From: Pirellulales bacterium
GTDB taxonomy: Bacteria > Planctomycetota > Planctomycetia > Pirellulales > JACPPG01
Length of the DNA stretch: 64,000 nucleotides
Direction: 5' to 3'
Assembly: GCA_036499395.1 (NCBI GenBank)
Contig: DASYDW010000063.1
Span: 416,817-480,816 of the forward strand
This document shows, piece after piece, positions 54,570 through 62,173 of this stretch (its first letter is position 1; every line of letters begins with the position of its first letter). The translations under genes and the position numbers were made by a program. The notes under the pieces are model-generated. The model searched no databases. It saw only the letters and a program-made list of their open reading frames with translations, and was not told the DNA's origin.

Positions 54570-55992
54570 TCGCCAATTCTGCCACACACTGCAAATCGGC
54601 CGTATCCCCCGAAGTCCGGCCGTTTGCGCCGATGCGTGGCAGCCCAGTGCTGCCACGCAAGACGAAACGCCATTGCTTGTATCTGCCATCGACCTGTCCA
54701 TCAATTGGCAGGACATAGACGCCCATTGGCCTGCCATCGACTAACGTGCCGTTGAAAACGTCTTCGAGCAACGCACGTTTATCAGCCCAGGTAAGGTGCT
54801 CAAAGGAATCGGCGAGCCCTATGGCCGCGGTGGCGAGTGCGCTTGTTCGCCGTCGGCTTCTCTTCGGATTCTTCTTCTTGCCAATGCGTTTCTTCATCGC
54901 CGATGCCACCCTAACGGCCTCTGTCTTAATCGTTTGCGGTGTGGGCATGGCCTCGATTTCTGCCACTAGCCGATTGCGCCTTGCTCTCAGGACCGTCAAT
55001 CGCTTTTGTAGTGGCTCCTTCTTTTGCGTCAGCGACTCCTCAGAAATGGTGCCTTTGTAAATGAGTTCGTCGATCGCCTTGCTCTCGAGTTTGGTGAGCG
55101 CCTTTTTCAACTTCGCGATGCTCTTGCGATTTTGCTCGAGATCGTCGTTTAGGCAATCGAGTCGTTTGAGATTAGGATGAGCAGCCTCGATCGCCTTTTT
55201 CACGGCGGGCGGGTTGCCGTACCAATCCAGGAGCTGGCGAATAACGGCGTCATCAAGTGCGTGCTCGCGAATCCACGGGCGAGGTCTCACGTCGCACTTT
55301 TTGGCGTTCTGATTGCTACTGTGGCGATAAACGAACGTGCCGCGTGCTGTGCGGGGCTGGCCCTGTAGCGAATAGCCGCACTTGGCGCAAAAGACCATTC
55401 CACGGAGCAAGTATTTGTGCTCCGTGCCCCCCTTGGAGGTACGAGTCTTGTTCTGATTCTTTTTGAGATGCACGGCCTTTATCGTGGCATCGTCGAGCAG
55501 TGCGGGCACTGTCAGCTCTATAGTCTCGTCGATATTGAATCGCTTGCTCTTGAATCGAACGCTCCAATTTGTCCCGCAGCGTTTTAGGAGAAGCCAGTGC
55601 AGGTTCGCTTGGTCAACACCGTATTCGGCCGCAATGCTTTCCATGGACTCGTCAGCGAGATATCGCTTGGCCACATCCCGCATCATTTTCTGCTTTGCCG
55701 GATGAATGCCCCAGCGAAGCGCCTTACGGTCGTAAGTGCGGCCGAACGGTAGCTTTCCCACCGCAGGGATGCCCCTTTTGAGACGGTGAATACGGTTTTT
55801 GACAGACTCGCGAATCTGAAAACCGGCATTCAATTCGCCAATTTCGGCTGACATGCCGAGATAGAATTTGGAAACGGGATCGAACAGATCGAATTCCGTC
55901 GGGCCAACAAAGAAGCGTATCTGGTGTTCGAGCAGGACCGCGATGCCTTCCTTCGACTTGGCGTTATCGCGACTCCAACGATAGACGTTGCC
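54562..55992 (-). pseudogene. Serine recombinase, 5'-truncated
   Basis: A continuous frame of 476 codons bounded upstream by a TAG at 55993-55995. It encodes the second half of a resolvase-type catalytic domain (VYRWSRDNAKSKEGIAVLLE, then PTEFDLFDPVSKFYLGMSAE, like the usual DxxSPxGKxxLxxxAxxAExE region), the recombinase domain (KRGIPAVGKLPFGRTYD), a zinc ribbon (GMVFCAKCGYSLQG ... KKCDVRP) and a coiled coil with KRLTVLRARRNRLVAEIEAMP. The first ~100 residues with the catalytic serine are absent from this frame. A later ATG at 55854 cannot supply them. The stop codon lies within the interrupted decarboxylase gene, so the last residues are encoded by host DNA. Confidence 0.75.
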
Positions 55993-56860
55993 CTAATGGT
56001 TTAGCCTTCGACCCGGCGAGCGTTGAATGGCGCCAGTACGCCGTACATCGCCGTCTCGAATCGCACGGCAATGCGATGCTCGCGACAAAAAATGGTACGC
56101 CCTACGCGTACTGGCGAATCCATCGCGATACGGTGCTAAACGGCACTGCCGTTGCGCCAGCGATTTCACGTACTGAGCCGCCCTGCCGTTGGTACTTCAG
56201 CACAAGCGGCAGTTTCTTCTCTCGCCAGCGCTTCTTGTCGCCCGGCTTCTTGATCTTTGGCCTACCACCCTTGCGGCCCTTTATCAGTCTGCCACGCTTT
56301 CGCTGAAACGATTCGACTTCCGAGCGTGGCGCATCGGGGTGCAGCACAGTCGCCAGAATTACTCCGTCAGCTTTCGCTAACAATTGCTCGAATTGCCACC
56401 CCGTTGGCGTGGCATCTCGATTCGCGTTTGAGTGGTAAACGAGACTGCGCAGCCAACGCGTCACGTCCTCGGCCAACAAAAAGCGTCCTGGCTTGCGCTT
56501 CGCCCATCGAATCGCTTTGGCGAAGTCTTCATTCTTAACGTCCCATCCGGGGCCGACGTGTCGAAACGCCTTACCAACGATTCGATCACGATCGGTGGCA
56601 ACGATGTCTAGGTTTGCAATTTGGTCGTCCAGGTTGCGATTGCGATTCTGTTCTCGCCTCGACACGCGTCCCCAAGCTCCAGGCTCCTTCATATCGGGAT
56701 CGCGTAGCACGTCGTCCACATGCCAGATGTAGTTGCTGGCTTTGGCGACTGGGTTCATTTGAAGTGCCGACGTTCGTTTCCGTTGCTCCGTTTGCATTTC
56801 GATATCCATACCTTTCGATTATGCGACTCGGCCCCATGCCGATCGCCACCACCCCGTTTT
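54570..56860. mobile_element. Recombinase-bearing insertion (boundaries approximate)
   Basis: A segment of about 2.3 kb carrying two minus-strand recombinase-family genes interrupts the decarboxylase gene. The left junction is near 54570, where decarboxylase homology ends. The right junction is not visible: no continuation of the decarboxylase and no target duplication was recognised. The segment is visibly richer in A/T and A/T-ending codons than its neighbours, as expected of transferred DNA. It may be a decayed element, since one recombinase lacks its 5' end. Confidence 0.6.
56102..56809 (-). CDS. Divergent resolvase-like protein with C-terminal HTH
   Basis: 235 residues. After a ~50-residue extension comes WGRVSRREQNRNRNLDDQIANL, which matches the N-terminal resolvase motif (YxRVSxxxQ...Lxx Q) with the candidate nucleophile Ser in GRVS. 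HVGPGWDVKNEDFAKAIRWAKRKPGRFLLAEDVTRWLRS recalls the SG...R...LLxxL.DR..R region, although the usual conserved arginines are poorly preserved. The C-terminus is basic (RGRLIKGRKGGRPKIKKPGDKKRW), followed by a helix-turn-helix (QGGSVREIAGATAVPFSTVSRWIRQ) like Hin-type invertases and small resolvases. It may act on the neighbouring element. Start is uncertain: ATG 56809 has its AAAGGT directly adjacent, and an ATG 12 bases later is possible. Confidence 0.7.
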   Translation of the reverse strand: MDIEMQTEQRKRTSALQMNPVAKASNYIWHVDDVLRDPDMKEPGAWGRVSRREQNRNRNLDDQIANLDIVATDRDRIVGKAFRHVGPGWDVKNEDFAKAIRWAKRKPGRFLLAEDVTRWLRSLVYHSNANRDATPTGWQFEQLLAKADGVILATVLHPDAPRSEVESFQRKRGRLIKGRKGGRPKIKKPGDKKRWREKKLPLVLKYQRQGGSVREIAGATAVPFSTVSRWIRQYA

Positions 56861-57189
56861 AAATCGCCTATACGGCCGTCTCACGCGTTTCGATGGCCTT
56901 AGCCGACGCAATTACCCTCGCCCTGCGCCGACGCCGAGACGGGCCTGCCTCGGTTGCGCCCTCGGCAGCGAATAGCAGTGTGTGGCCAAATGTAGTTGTA
57001 CAACTCAACCAACAGTCTGGCAGACGGCTATCAGATTGAGCCGGATATTATTCCGTAGATTGATGTGTATTTACGTGCCAGCCTGGCATCTGCACGCACC
57101 TCGATGTTTGCAGAGCGTGCGAGAAGCAGATAATTTCAACCGTTGCCAGTAATTGTTTCCAACGATGTTTCAGGAATGGGGCTACCTGA
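56810..57189. other. Intergenic region between the insertion and a PEP-CTERM gene
   Basis: 380 bases between two divergently oriented genes with no supported coding sequence. A perfect 12-bp palindrome, AGTTGTACAACT, lies at 56994-57005 and could be an operator. Nothing else was recognised. Confidence 0.35.
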
Positions 57190-58416
57190 ATGCGAAAGTC
57201 GATCGTAAACACACTTCTACTCGGGCTAGTCGTCGCTAGCCTGCCAAGCGTCGGTCGTGCTGCCGGCTACTACGTGACTGACTTGGGGGCAGACGTCCAA
57301 CCTAACGGAATTAATGCCAGCGGCGAGATTGCAGGCTCATCAAATGATCAGGCGATCTGGTACGACGGCACGCCACACTATCTAACTGGTAGTGGAGGAG
57401 AGGGTTTAGGCATTAACGACAAAGGGCAGGTTGTCGGCATTGACTTAAGTTTGGGCAAAGCATTCTTCTACGACGGAACGACGACGCAAACTCTTTGGAA
57501 TGGGGGTGCCTTTGCCATCAATAATAATGGGCAGATCCTTGGCACCGGCAATACTGCCAATCGCTATATCCCGGGCGATGGCCCGTTTATCTACAACGTA
57601 AGCGATGGGAGCCAACAGGATATATCGTCGATTCTCCCTTCGTCTGGATATGGGTTCGCGTTGAACGATACCGGGCAGGTAGCTGGATATGCGACAAACA
57701 ATGGGGACTGGCAAGCGTATCTCTACGATGGTGCGTCGCTTAACTTTTTACCGATCTTCCCCGGTGAACCTCCCGCCATCGGAATAAACAACAGTGGCTG
57801 GGTTGTCTCCTCGAAGCGTCAAAGCGATTTCGACAATGCTGTCCTCTGGGACGGTACTTCGGTACATGGTCTTGGCAATCTCGGTGGCCATCTAACGCAG
57901 GCATATGACGTCAACAATCCGGGCCAAGTCGTCGGCACTTCAGACACCATCGGTTATGGCAACGAACATGCCTTCCTCTACCAAGGCAACGCCATGATCG
58001 ACCTGAATTCGGTACTTACCGAGAATTCGGGTTGGTTGTTGACCCAGGGAACTGCCATCAATGACAAGGGCCAAATTGCCGGCCTGGGCACGCTCAACGG
58101 CCAAAGTCATGGCGTCCTCCTCACCCCCGTCATCCCCGGTGACGTCAACGCCGACGGCATTGTGAACGGCGAAGACCTTGCTCTCATGTCGAGCACCTGG
58201 CTACAGACGGGTTCAGGCTTCGCGCCAATTCCTCAAGCCGATGCCAACGGCGATGGCGTCGTCAACGCGCAGGATCTCGCTCTCGCTTCATCGAACTGGC
58301 TGGCGACTCCCAGCAGCGGTAACTCGGCAGCGGTCCCCGAGCCCTCAACTCTCATCCTGGCCCCTCTCTGCGGCATCGCGTTGCTTGCCTGTCGGCGGTC
58401 GATCGGCCGTTTTTGA
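57190..58416 (+). CDS. HAF-repeat protein with dockerin-like repeats and PEP-CTERM anchor
   Basis: 408 residues: a signal peptide (NTLLLGLVVASLPSVGRAAG), then HAF-type beta repeats (GLGINDKGQVVG; AINNNGQILG; ALNDTGQVAGYA; LGNLGGHLTQAYDVNNPGQVVG; EHAFLYQGNAMIDLNSVL). Two calcium-binding dockerin-type loops follow (GDVNADGIVNGEDLALMSSTWL and ADANGDGVVNAQDLALASSNWL), then a PEP-CTERM signal (VPEPSTLIL ... CRRS). The dockerin-like pair followed by PEP-CTERM is common in planctomycetes and need not mean a cellulosome; no cohesin was seen. It is a relative of the gene at 4653 in its repeats. Its stop codon lies within the -35 box of the next promoter. Confidence 0.9.
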   Translation: MRKSIVNTLLLGLVVASLPSVGRAAGYYVTDLGADVQPNGINASGEIAGSSNDQAIWYDGTPHYLTGSGGEGLGINDKGQVVGIDLSLGKAFFYDGTTTQTLWNGGAFAINNNGQILGTGNTANRYIPGDGPFIYNVSDGSQQDISSILPSSGYGFALNDTGQVAGYATNNGDWQAYLYDGASLNFLPIFPGEPPAIGINNSGWVVSSKRQSDFDNAVLWDGTSVHGLGNLGGHLTQAYDVNNPGQVVGTSDTIGYGNEHAFLYQGNAMIDLNSVLTENSGWLLTQGTAINDKGQIAGLGTLNGQSHGVLLTPVIPGDVNADGIVNGEDLALMSSTWLQTGSGFAPIPQADANGDGVVNAQDLALASSNWLATPSSGNSAAVPEPSTLILAPLCGIALLACRRSIGRF

Positions 58417-58441
58417 CAGGCACTGACCAGCGCGCTAGGCT
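58413..58441 (+). promoter_or_regulatory. Consensus promoter, apparently leaderless
   Basis: TTGACA at 58413-58418, 17-base spacer, TAGGCT at 58436-58441. The ATG at 58450 begins 8 bases after the -10 element, so transcription would start at or next to the start codon. The TGA of the upstream gene is inside TTGACA. A near copy lies at 59341. Confidence 0.65.
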
Positions 58442-58449
58442 GAATGCCT

Positions 58450-58860
58450 ATGGCCGATGCTGCTCCACGCTGTTCGAAGGAGGAGGCGATGATCATCGCC
58501 GTTGTGCTTGTCATCTTGCTCCCAATCGTCTGGGTGCTTTCTGAATTCCAGGCACGTCTGTGGCTCAGGCTGTTGCTTGGGGGTTGTACGATCTTCGCTT
58601 CGTACGGCGTGTTCTATATCGTCGGCGAACTTGAACGGTTGAAATACAACTCGTGGTACGGATTGGCGACGCAAGGCCTCATTCACGCCGAGATTGAAGC
58701 ACTTGATGCGGACCAAGGCGCTCTCTTAGCGGCGGAACTGAAGAGGCTGCAAATCGAATTCGATCCGACCTACGAGAACCGAGCCGACTACGACCGCCTC
58801 GCCGCCGAGACGGCCAAACGGATCACTGCCGGCATTCCAAACCGTTCCAACACGAACTGA
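58450..58860 (+). CDS. Small membrane protein
   Basis: 136 residues from ATG 58450 (an in-frame ATG at 58444 lies between the -10 box and this start). Two membrane helices (MIIAVVLVILLPIVWVLSEF; LLLGGCTIFASYGVFYIVGEL) are followed by a soluble, charged helical tail (HAEIEALDADQGALLAAELKRLQIEF; YDRLAAETAKRITAGI). No family was recognised. The first six residues, MADAAP, and the promoter match those of the gene at 59379 (MVDTAP), though the rest of the protein differs. Confidence 0.7.
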   Translation: MADAAPRCSKEEAMIIAVVLVILLPIVWVLSEFQARLWLRLLLGGCTIFASYGVFYIVGELERLKYNSWYGLATQGLIHAEIEALDADQGALLAAELKRLQIEFDPTYENRADYDRLAAETAKRITAGIPNRSNTN

Positions 58861-58878
58861 CCAACACGCCGAGACCTT

Positions 58879-58906
58879 TTGGCGACTAATCGAACGTCGA
58901 TAGTTA
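58879..58906 (+). promoter_or_regulatory. Weak promoter candidate, leaderless spacing
   Basis: TTGGCG at 58879-58884, 16-base spacer, TAGTTA at 58901-58906, with the ATG at 58913 six bases further. The geometry resembles the two stronger promoters nearby, but the boxes are weaker. Confidence 0.35.
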
Positions 58907-58912
58907 ATCAGT

Positions 58913-59290
58913 ATGTTTCCAGCCCCTAAGTCCATCCGACGACGGTTTCGGTTCTCGCTGGCGACGGTGTTCGTGGTGGTGACAGCGGTCGCTGTGTTTC
59001 TCGGATACGAATTAAACATCGTTCGCGAGCGCCAGGCCGCGGCACGTTGGATTAAGAATAACGTAGGGCGGTTTCACACGGTTTCAGATTGCAATCAAAT
59101 GTTCAACACGTCGGAGCCAGAGACAATTGGCATCATCAGGCAATGGCTTGGGGACGAGACGGCCGCATGGATCGCCATTCCGCGAGAATGCAGTCCGTCC
59201 GAAGAGGCAAGAATCAAATCGCTATTTCCTGAGATACCTTGGGACGAACTTGCTCACGGTAGCCAGGTAGCGCCAATGCAACTGAACTGA
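58913..59290 (+). CDS. Small single-pass membrane protein, paralogue of the gene at 59379
   Basis: 125 residues: a basic N-terminus (KSIRRRFRF), one membrane helix (SLATVFVVVTAVAVFLGYEL), then a soluble domain starting NIVRERQAAARWIKNNVGRF. The RRRF-helix-RERxAAxxW layout is shared with the gene at 59379 and with a widespread type of small planctomycete membrane protein. A segment GDETAAWIAIPRECSPSEEARIKSLFPEI matches DDALKARCSRLFPEA-like sequence in the paralogue. Function unknown. Confidence 0.7.
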   Translation: MFPAPKSIRRRFRFSLATVFVVVTAVAVFLGYELNIVRERQAAARWIKNNVGRFHTVSDCNQMFNTSEPETIGIIRQWLGDETAAWIAIPRECSPSEEARIKSLFPEIPWDELAHGSQVAPMQLN

Positions 59291-59340
59291 GCGTGCCCGA
59301 AGCTGACGCATCGCGTCTAACGCAGTCAGTGGGACACTTT

Positions 59341-59370
59341 TTGACAGTCACTGACTATCGTCGCTAGGCT
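59341..59370 (+). promoter_or_regulatory. Consensus promoter, duplicate of 58413-58441, apparently leaderless
   Basis: TTGACA at 59341-59346, 18-base spacer, TAGGCT at 59365-59370; ATG at 59379 begins 8 bases later. The sequence from the TTGACA box through the first codons of the gene is closely similar to 58413-58465. Confidence 0.65.
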
Positions 59371-59378
59371 GAATAGCT

Positions 59379-59750
59379 ATGGTCGACACTGCGCCAACCA
59401 CCCGCCGACGATGGTTCCAGTTTGGCGTGGGAACAGCGCTTGCAACGCTTATGGTCACCGCGTGGATCACGCGCGAAGTGAAGTTGGTATACGAGCGCCA
59501 TGCGGCATTGTCGTGGCTTAAAGAGAATGGCATAGGGGTGATGACCGTCGCGCACGCCTACCAATCGGCAGGACATTGGGGCGGCGGGTACGTTCCTCCG
59601 TCAATCCCTTGGTGGCGGAGAGTACTCGGCGATGAACCGATTCCGAGTCTGATTTTTCCTGCCGGGAATTCGTCAGATGAAGACGCGTTAAAAGCTCGTT
59701 GTTCTCGTCTATTTCCAGAGGCCGAGATTTACGATCCCGACGAACACTAG
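59379..59750 (+). CDS. Small single-pass membrane protein
   Basis: 123 residues: TTRRRWFQFGVGTALATLMVTAWITREVKLVYERHAALSWLKENGIGV, i.e. a basic head, one membrane helix and a soluble domain with an ERxAAxxW signature shared with the gene at 58913. The C-terminal part (GDEPIPSLIFPAGNSSDEDALKARCSRLFPEAEIYDP) aligns in outline with that paralogue. No known domain. It converges with the acetyltransferase gene 24 bases away. Confidence 0.72.
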   Translation: MVDTAPTTRRRWFQFGVGTALATLMVTAWITREVKLVYERHAALSWLKENGIGVMTVAHAYQSAGHWGGGYVPPSIPWWRRVLGDEPIPSLIFPAGNSSDEDALKARCSRLFPEAEIYDPDEH

Positions 59751-59774
59751 ATACCAACGCCACGCAACGACGTC

Positions 59775-60458
59775 TCATCGTAATTCGCGAATGACCCGGG
59801 CTGGGTTGCCCACGGCGAGCACATTCGCCGGCAGATCGTGCACGACCACGGCGCCGGCGCCGACCACGGTGTTTTCACCGATCGTTACGCCCGGGCAAAC
59901 GATCACACCGCCGCCGAGCCACACGTTGTTGCCGATCGTGATCGGTCGTGAACCTTCCCACTTGGCCCGCCGCGGTTCGGCTTCCAGCGGATGGGTCGGC
60001 GTCAGTAGTTGCACTTGTGGGCCAATCTGCACATCGTCGCCGATCGTGATGCGGCCGACGTCGAGCGCCACCAGCCCGCAATTGGCGAACGATCGCGCGC
60101 CGACGAAAATGTTATAGCCGTAGTCACAATAAAACGGTGGTCGAATCACGGTGCCGGCGCCGACGCTGCCCAGCAGTTCGAGCAGGATGCGATCGCGTTG
60201 ACCTTGGTCCTCGGCCGCTGTCGCGTTGTATTTGGCGTAGAGGTCCGCGGCGAGGTTTCCTTCGCGGATCAATTGTGGATCGTCACAGATGTACTGATCC
60301 CCGGCCAGCATTCGCTCGCGATTCGTTCGCCCATCCGGTGTAAAACGCTTGTTCATGGCACACGCCGTTAAGAAGTTGATGGCTTGCTCGGTCGAAGGCC
60401 CTGAGTGTCGTCTGACAATTATGACCGTCGGGTGATTATCAGAAGGGGTCGGGGTCAT
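59775..60458 (-). CDS. Sugar O-acetyltransferase (maltose acetyltransferase type)
   Basis: 227 residues. After an unusual ~34-residue extension come the maltose-acetyltransferase N-domain (RERMLAGDQYICDDPQLIREGNLAADLYAKYN) and a left-handed beta-helix of hexapeptide repeats (IRPPFYCDYGYNIFVGARSFANCGLVALDV; IGDDVQIGPQVQLLTPTHPLEAEPR with catalytic His; IGNNVWLGGGVIVCPGVTIGENTVVGAGAVV; VLAVGNPARVIREL). It transfers acetyl from acetyl-CoA to a sugar hydroxyl. ATG 60458 has GGAGG 9 bases upstream, a better site than the family-typical start at 60356, which has none, so the longer form is given. Sugar acceptor unknown. Confidence 0.92.
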   Translation of the reverse strand: MTPTPSDNHPTVIIVRRHSGPSTEQAINFLTACAMNKRFTPDGRTNRERMLAGDQYICDDPQLIREGNLAADLYAKYNATAAEDQGQRDRILLELLGSVGAGTVIRPPFYCDYGYNIFVGARSFANCGLVALDVGRITIGDDVQIGPQVQLLTPTHPLEAEPRRAKWEGSRPITIGNNVWLGGGVIVCPGVTIGENTVVGAGAVVVHDLPANVLAVGNPARVIRELR

Positions 60459-60516
60459 GTTCGAAATGCCTCCATACTCCGGTCCCCGCCCGAGCGTTCA
60501 TAGGTCCCGGCGATTC

Positions 60517-60771
60517 TCAGCGGAATAGGAAGTACGACCATGTCCCGGCTGCGCCGAGTATCACGCCCGCCAGGCCAGCGCGAGGGCCGAGAATCATCGC
60601 TGACATGCATCCATAGCAGAAGGGAATTAAAAACGCCGCCGCCGGAACAAAGAAGCCAAACGGACCTTCGAAGAAATGCACCGCGACGAACGGAAATACC
60701 AGGGCAAGAATCGCGAGGCCGACGAGCGCCCGATCGATGATCTTGCGAGTTTTCTGCGATGACGAAGCCAT
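60517..60771 (-). CDS. Small membrane protein
   Basis: 84 residues from ATG 60771 (MASSSQKTRK). Two to three hydrophobic segments (ALVGLAILALVFPFVAVHFFEGP; FFVPAAAFLIPFCYGCMSAMILG; GLAGVILGAAGTWSYFLF) fill almost the whole protein. No family was recognised. It lies about 60 bases upstream of the acetyltransferase gene on the same strand and could be co-transcribed. The frame extends to 60837 with Pro-rich, non-hydrophobic residues. Confidence 0.6.
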   Translation of the reverse strand: MASSSQKTRKIIDRALVGLAILALVFPFVAVHFFEGPFGFFVPAAAFLIPFCYGCMSAMILGPRAGLAGVILGAAGTWSYFLFR

Positions 60772-61081
60772 GTGGGAGATTTTACTGCGCGGTCGAACGC
60801 GGGGCGCCGGTGGTCCAAGGCCCGGGATGCACCACAACCACGTTTCTGCTTGTTTAGCTCTAACGGGTGGTGTATTGTAAGCCGGTAATCTTTACTTCTA
60901 GAAAACTCATCTCGCCAGGCGGCGCTACTGAGCGTTCTCTAAAAGCCGATCGTGCCGAGTCATTGGTAGTTGACTCTTTGCACACTTCTTTCCGGCTGTC
61001 GTTGCCCCAACGTCGTCGCGCAGCATCTCCTGCTGTTGTTGCGCGATCGTCCCATTCCGTCCTCATACACCAGGCCAGTAC

Positions 61082-62137
61082 ATGAATAAAATAGCTAGCG
61101 GATTAATTGCCGGCGTATTCGCATTCATTTGTTGCCCGTTGCCCGTCGTTCAGGCGGTCACGATTCAGCCTGGCGATATTGTCGTCGCTGGAGCAATCAA
61201 TGCGGTTACAGACTCGGGTTTAGTCGTTGTCGACCCAAACACCGGCGATCGAACGATCCTCTCGGACAATACGCACGGAACCGGGCCCAATTTTACAGGC
61301 GCTTTCGGGGTATCTCTTCTGCCCGATGGAAATTTCTTGGTAGGAGACCGTAATTTCGCGCAAACGGACTTGAGCAGACTCATCGAGGTCGACCGAGCGA
61401 CCGGCAATCGCACAATCATTTCCGGTTCGGGCGTTGGCAGCGGCCCGGCTTTTCAGGACGTGATCGGTGGTGTGCCCAAGGGAAGCTCGATAGTGGCCCT
61501 TGATCAGAACTCGCTGATCAACGTCGACCCTACCACGGGAAATCGCTCGGTAATCTCGAGTCCGACCGTTGGAACGGGACCAGCACTGCAATATGCAACG
61601 GGGACCGTCATCTCGGGGAATACCGCGTTTGTTGATAGCTACTATGCAGGCCAAATACTGTCCGTGGATCTGACAACGGGTAATCGCACCGTACTATCCG
61701 GAACAGGCGTAGGAACGGGACCGAATTTTGTATTTCCTACCGACACGAAGGTCGATAGTTCGGGCAATCTGATTGTCTCGGACCAAGGATTAGCCGCCGT
61801 GTTTCGCGTCGATCCGGTGACAGGTAACCGTACGGTGCTTTCGAGTTCGACCGTCGGTTCGGGGCCTATCTGGGCCGGCGCCGGACCTGTTGGTCTCGGC
61901 ATTGCATCGAATGGAAACATCTTATTGGCCACCTGGGGCGCGAATGCGATATTCTCGATTGATCCACTGACCGGCAATCGCACCATACTTTCGGACAGCA
62001 CGCACGGAGCCGGCCCCGCGTTTCTGACACCGACCTCGCTGGTGGTCATACCTACCCCCGAACCATCGACCTTCGCACTGCTGGGCCTGGGCCTCGGGCT
62101 GTTGGCTTTCACTCGCCGCGCCCTGCGTGCATGTTGA
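61082..62137 (+). CDS. Propeller-like repeat protein with PEP-CTERM anchor
   Basis: 351 residues: a signal peptide (SGLIAGVFAFICCPLPVVQAV), then about six repeats of roughly 45 residues, each with VDPxTGNRTILSxxTxGxGP (GLVVVDPNTGDRTILSDNTHGTGP; LINVDPTTGNRSVISSPTVGTGP; ILSVDLTTGNRTVLSGTGVGTGP; VFRVDPVTGNRTVLSSSTVGSGP; IFSIDPLTGNRTILSDSTHGAGP). This is most likely a beta-propeller related to the first half of the fusion at 6582. It ends in PEP-CTERM (TPEPSTFALLGLGLGLLAFTRRALR). Predicted surface-associated; function unknown. A weak ribosome site only; a leaderless or near-leaderless message is possible. Confidence 0.9.
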   Translation: MNKIASGLIAGVFAFICCPLPVVQAVTIQPGDIVVAGAINAVTDSGLVVVDPNTGDRTILSDNTHGTGPNFTGAFGVSLLPDGNFLVGDRNFAQTDLSRLIEVDRATGNRTIISGSGVGSGPAFQDVIGGVPKGSSIVALDQNSLINVDPTTGNRSVISSPTVGTGPALQYATGTVISGNTAFVDSYYAGQILSVDLTTGNRTVLSGTGVGTGPNFVFPTDTKVDSSGNLIVSDQGLAAVFRVDPVTGNRTVLSSSTVGSGPIWAGAGPVGLGIASNGNILLATWGANAIFSIDPLTGNRTILSDSTHGAGPAFLTPTSLVVIPTPEPSTFALLGLGLGLLAFTRRALRAC

Positions 62138-62173
62138 TTGCGGTAAGCCCCCGTCACGACTTGGGAGTGTCTC

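Noticed and set aside
55996..56104. A possible 3' remnant of the interrupted decarboxylase (NGLAFDPASVEW on the plus strand)
   Set aside because: The first few residues could fit the missing C-terminal helix, but what follows does not resemble the family and it is not in register with the left junction. Comparison with an uninterrupted allele would be needed.
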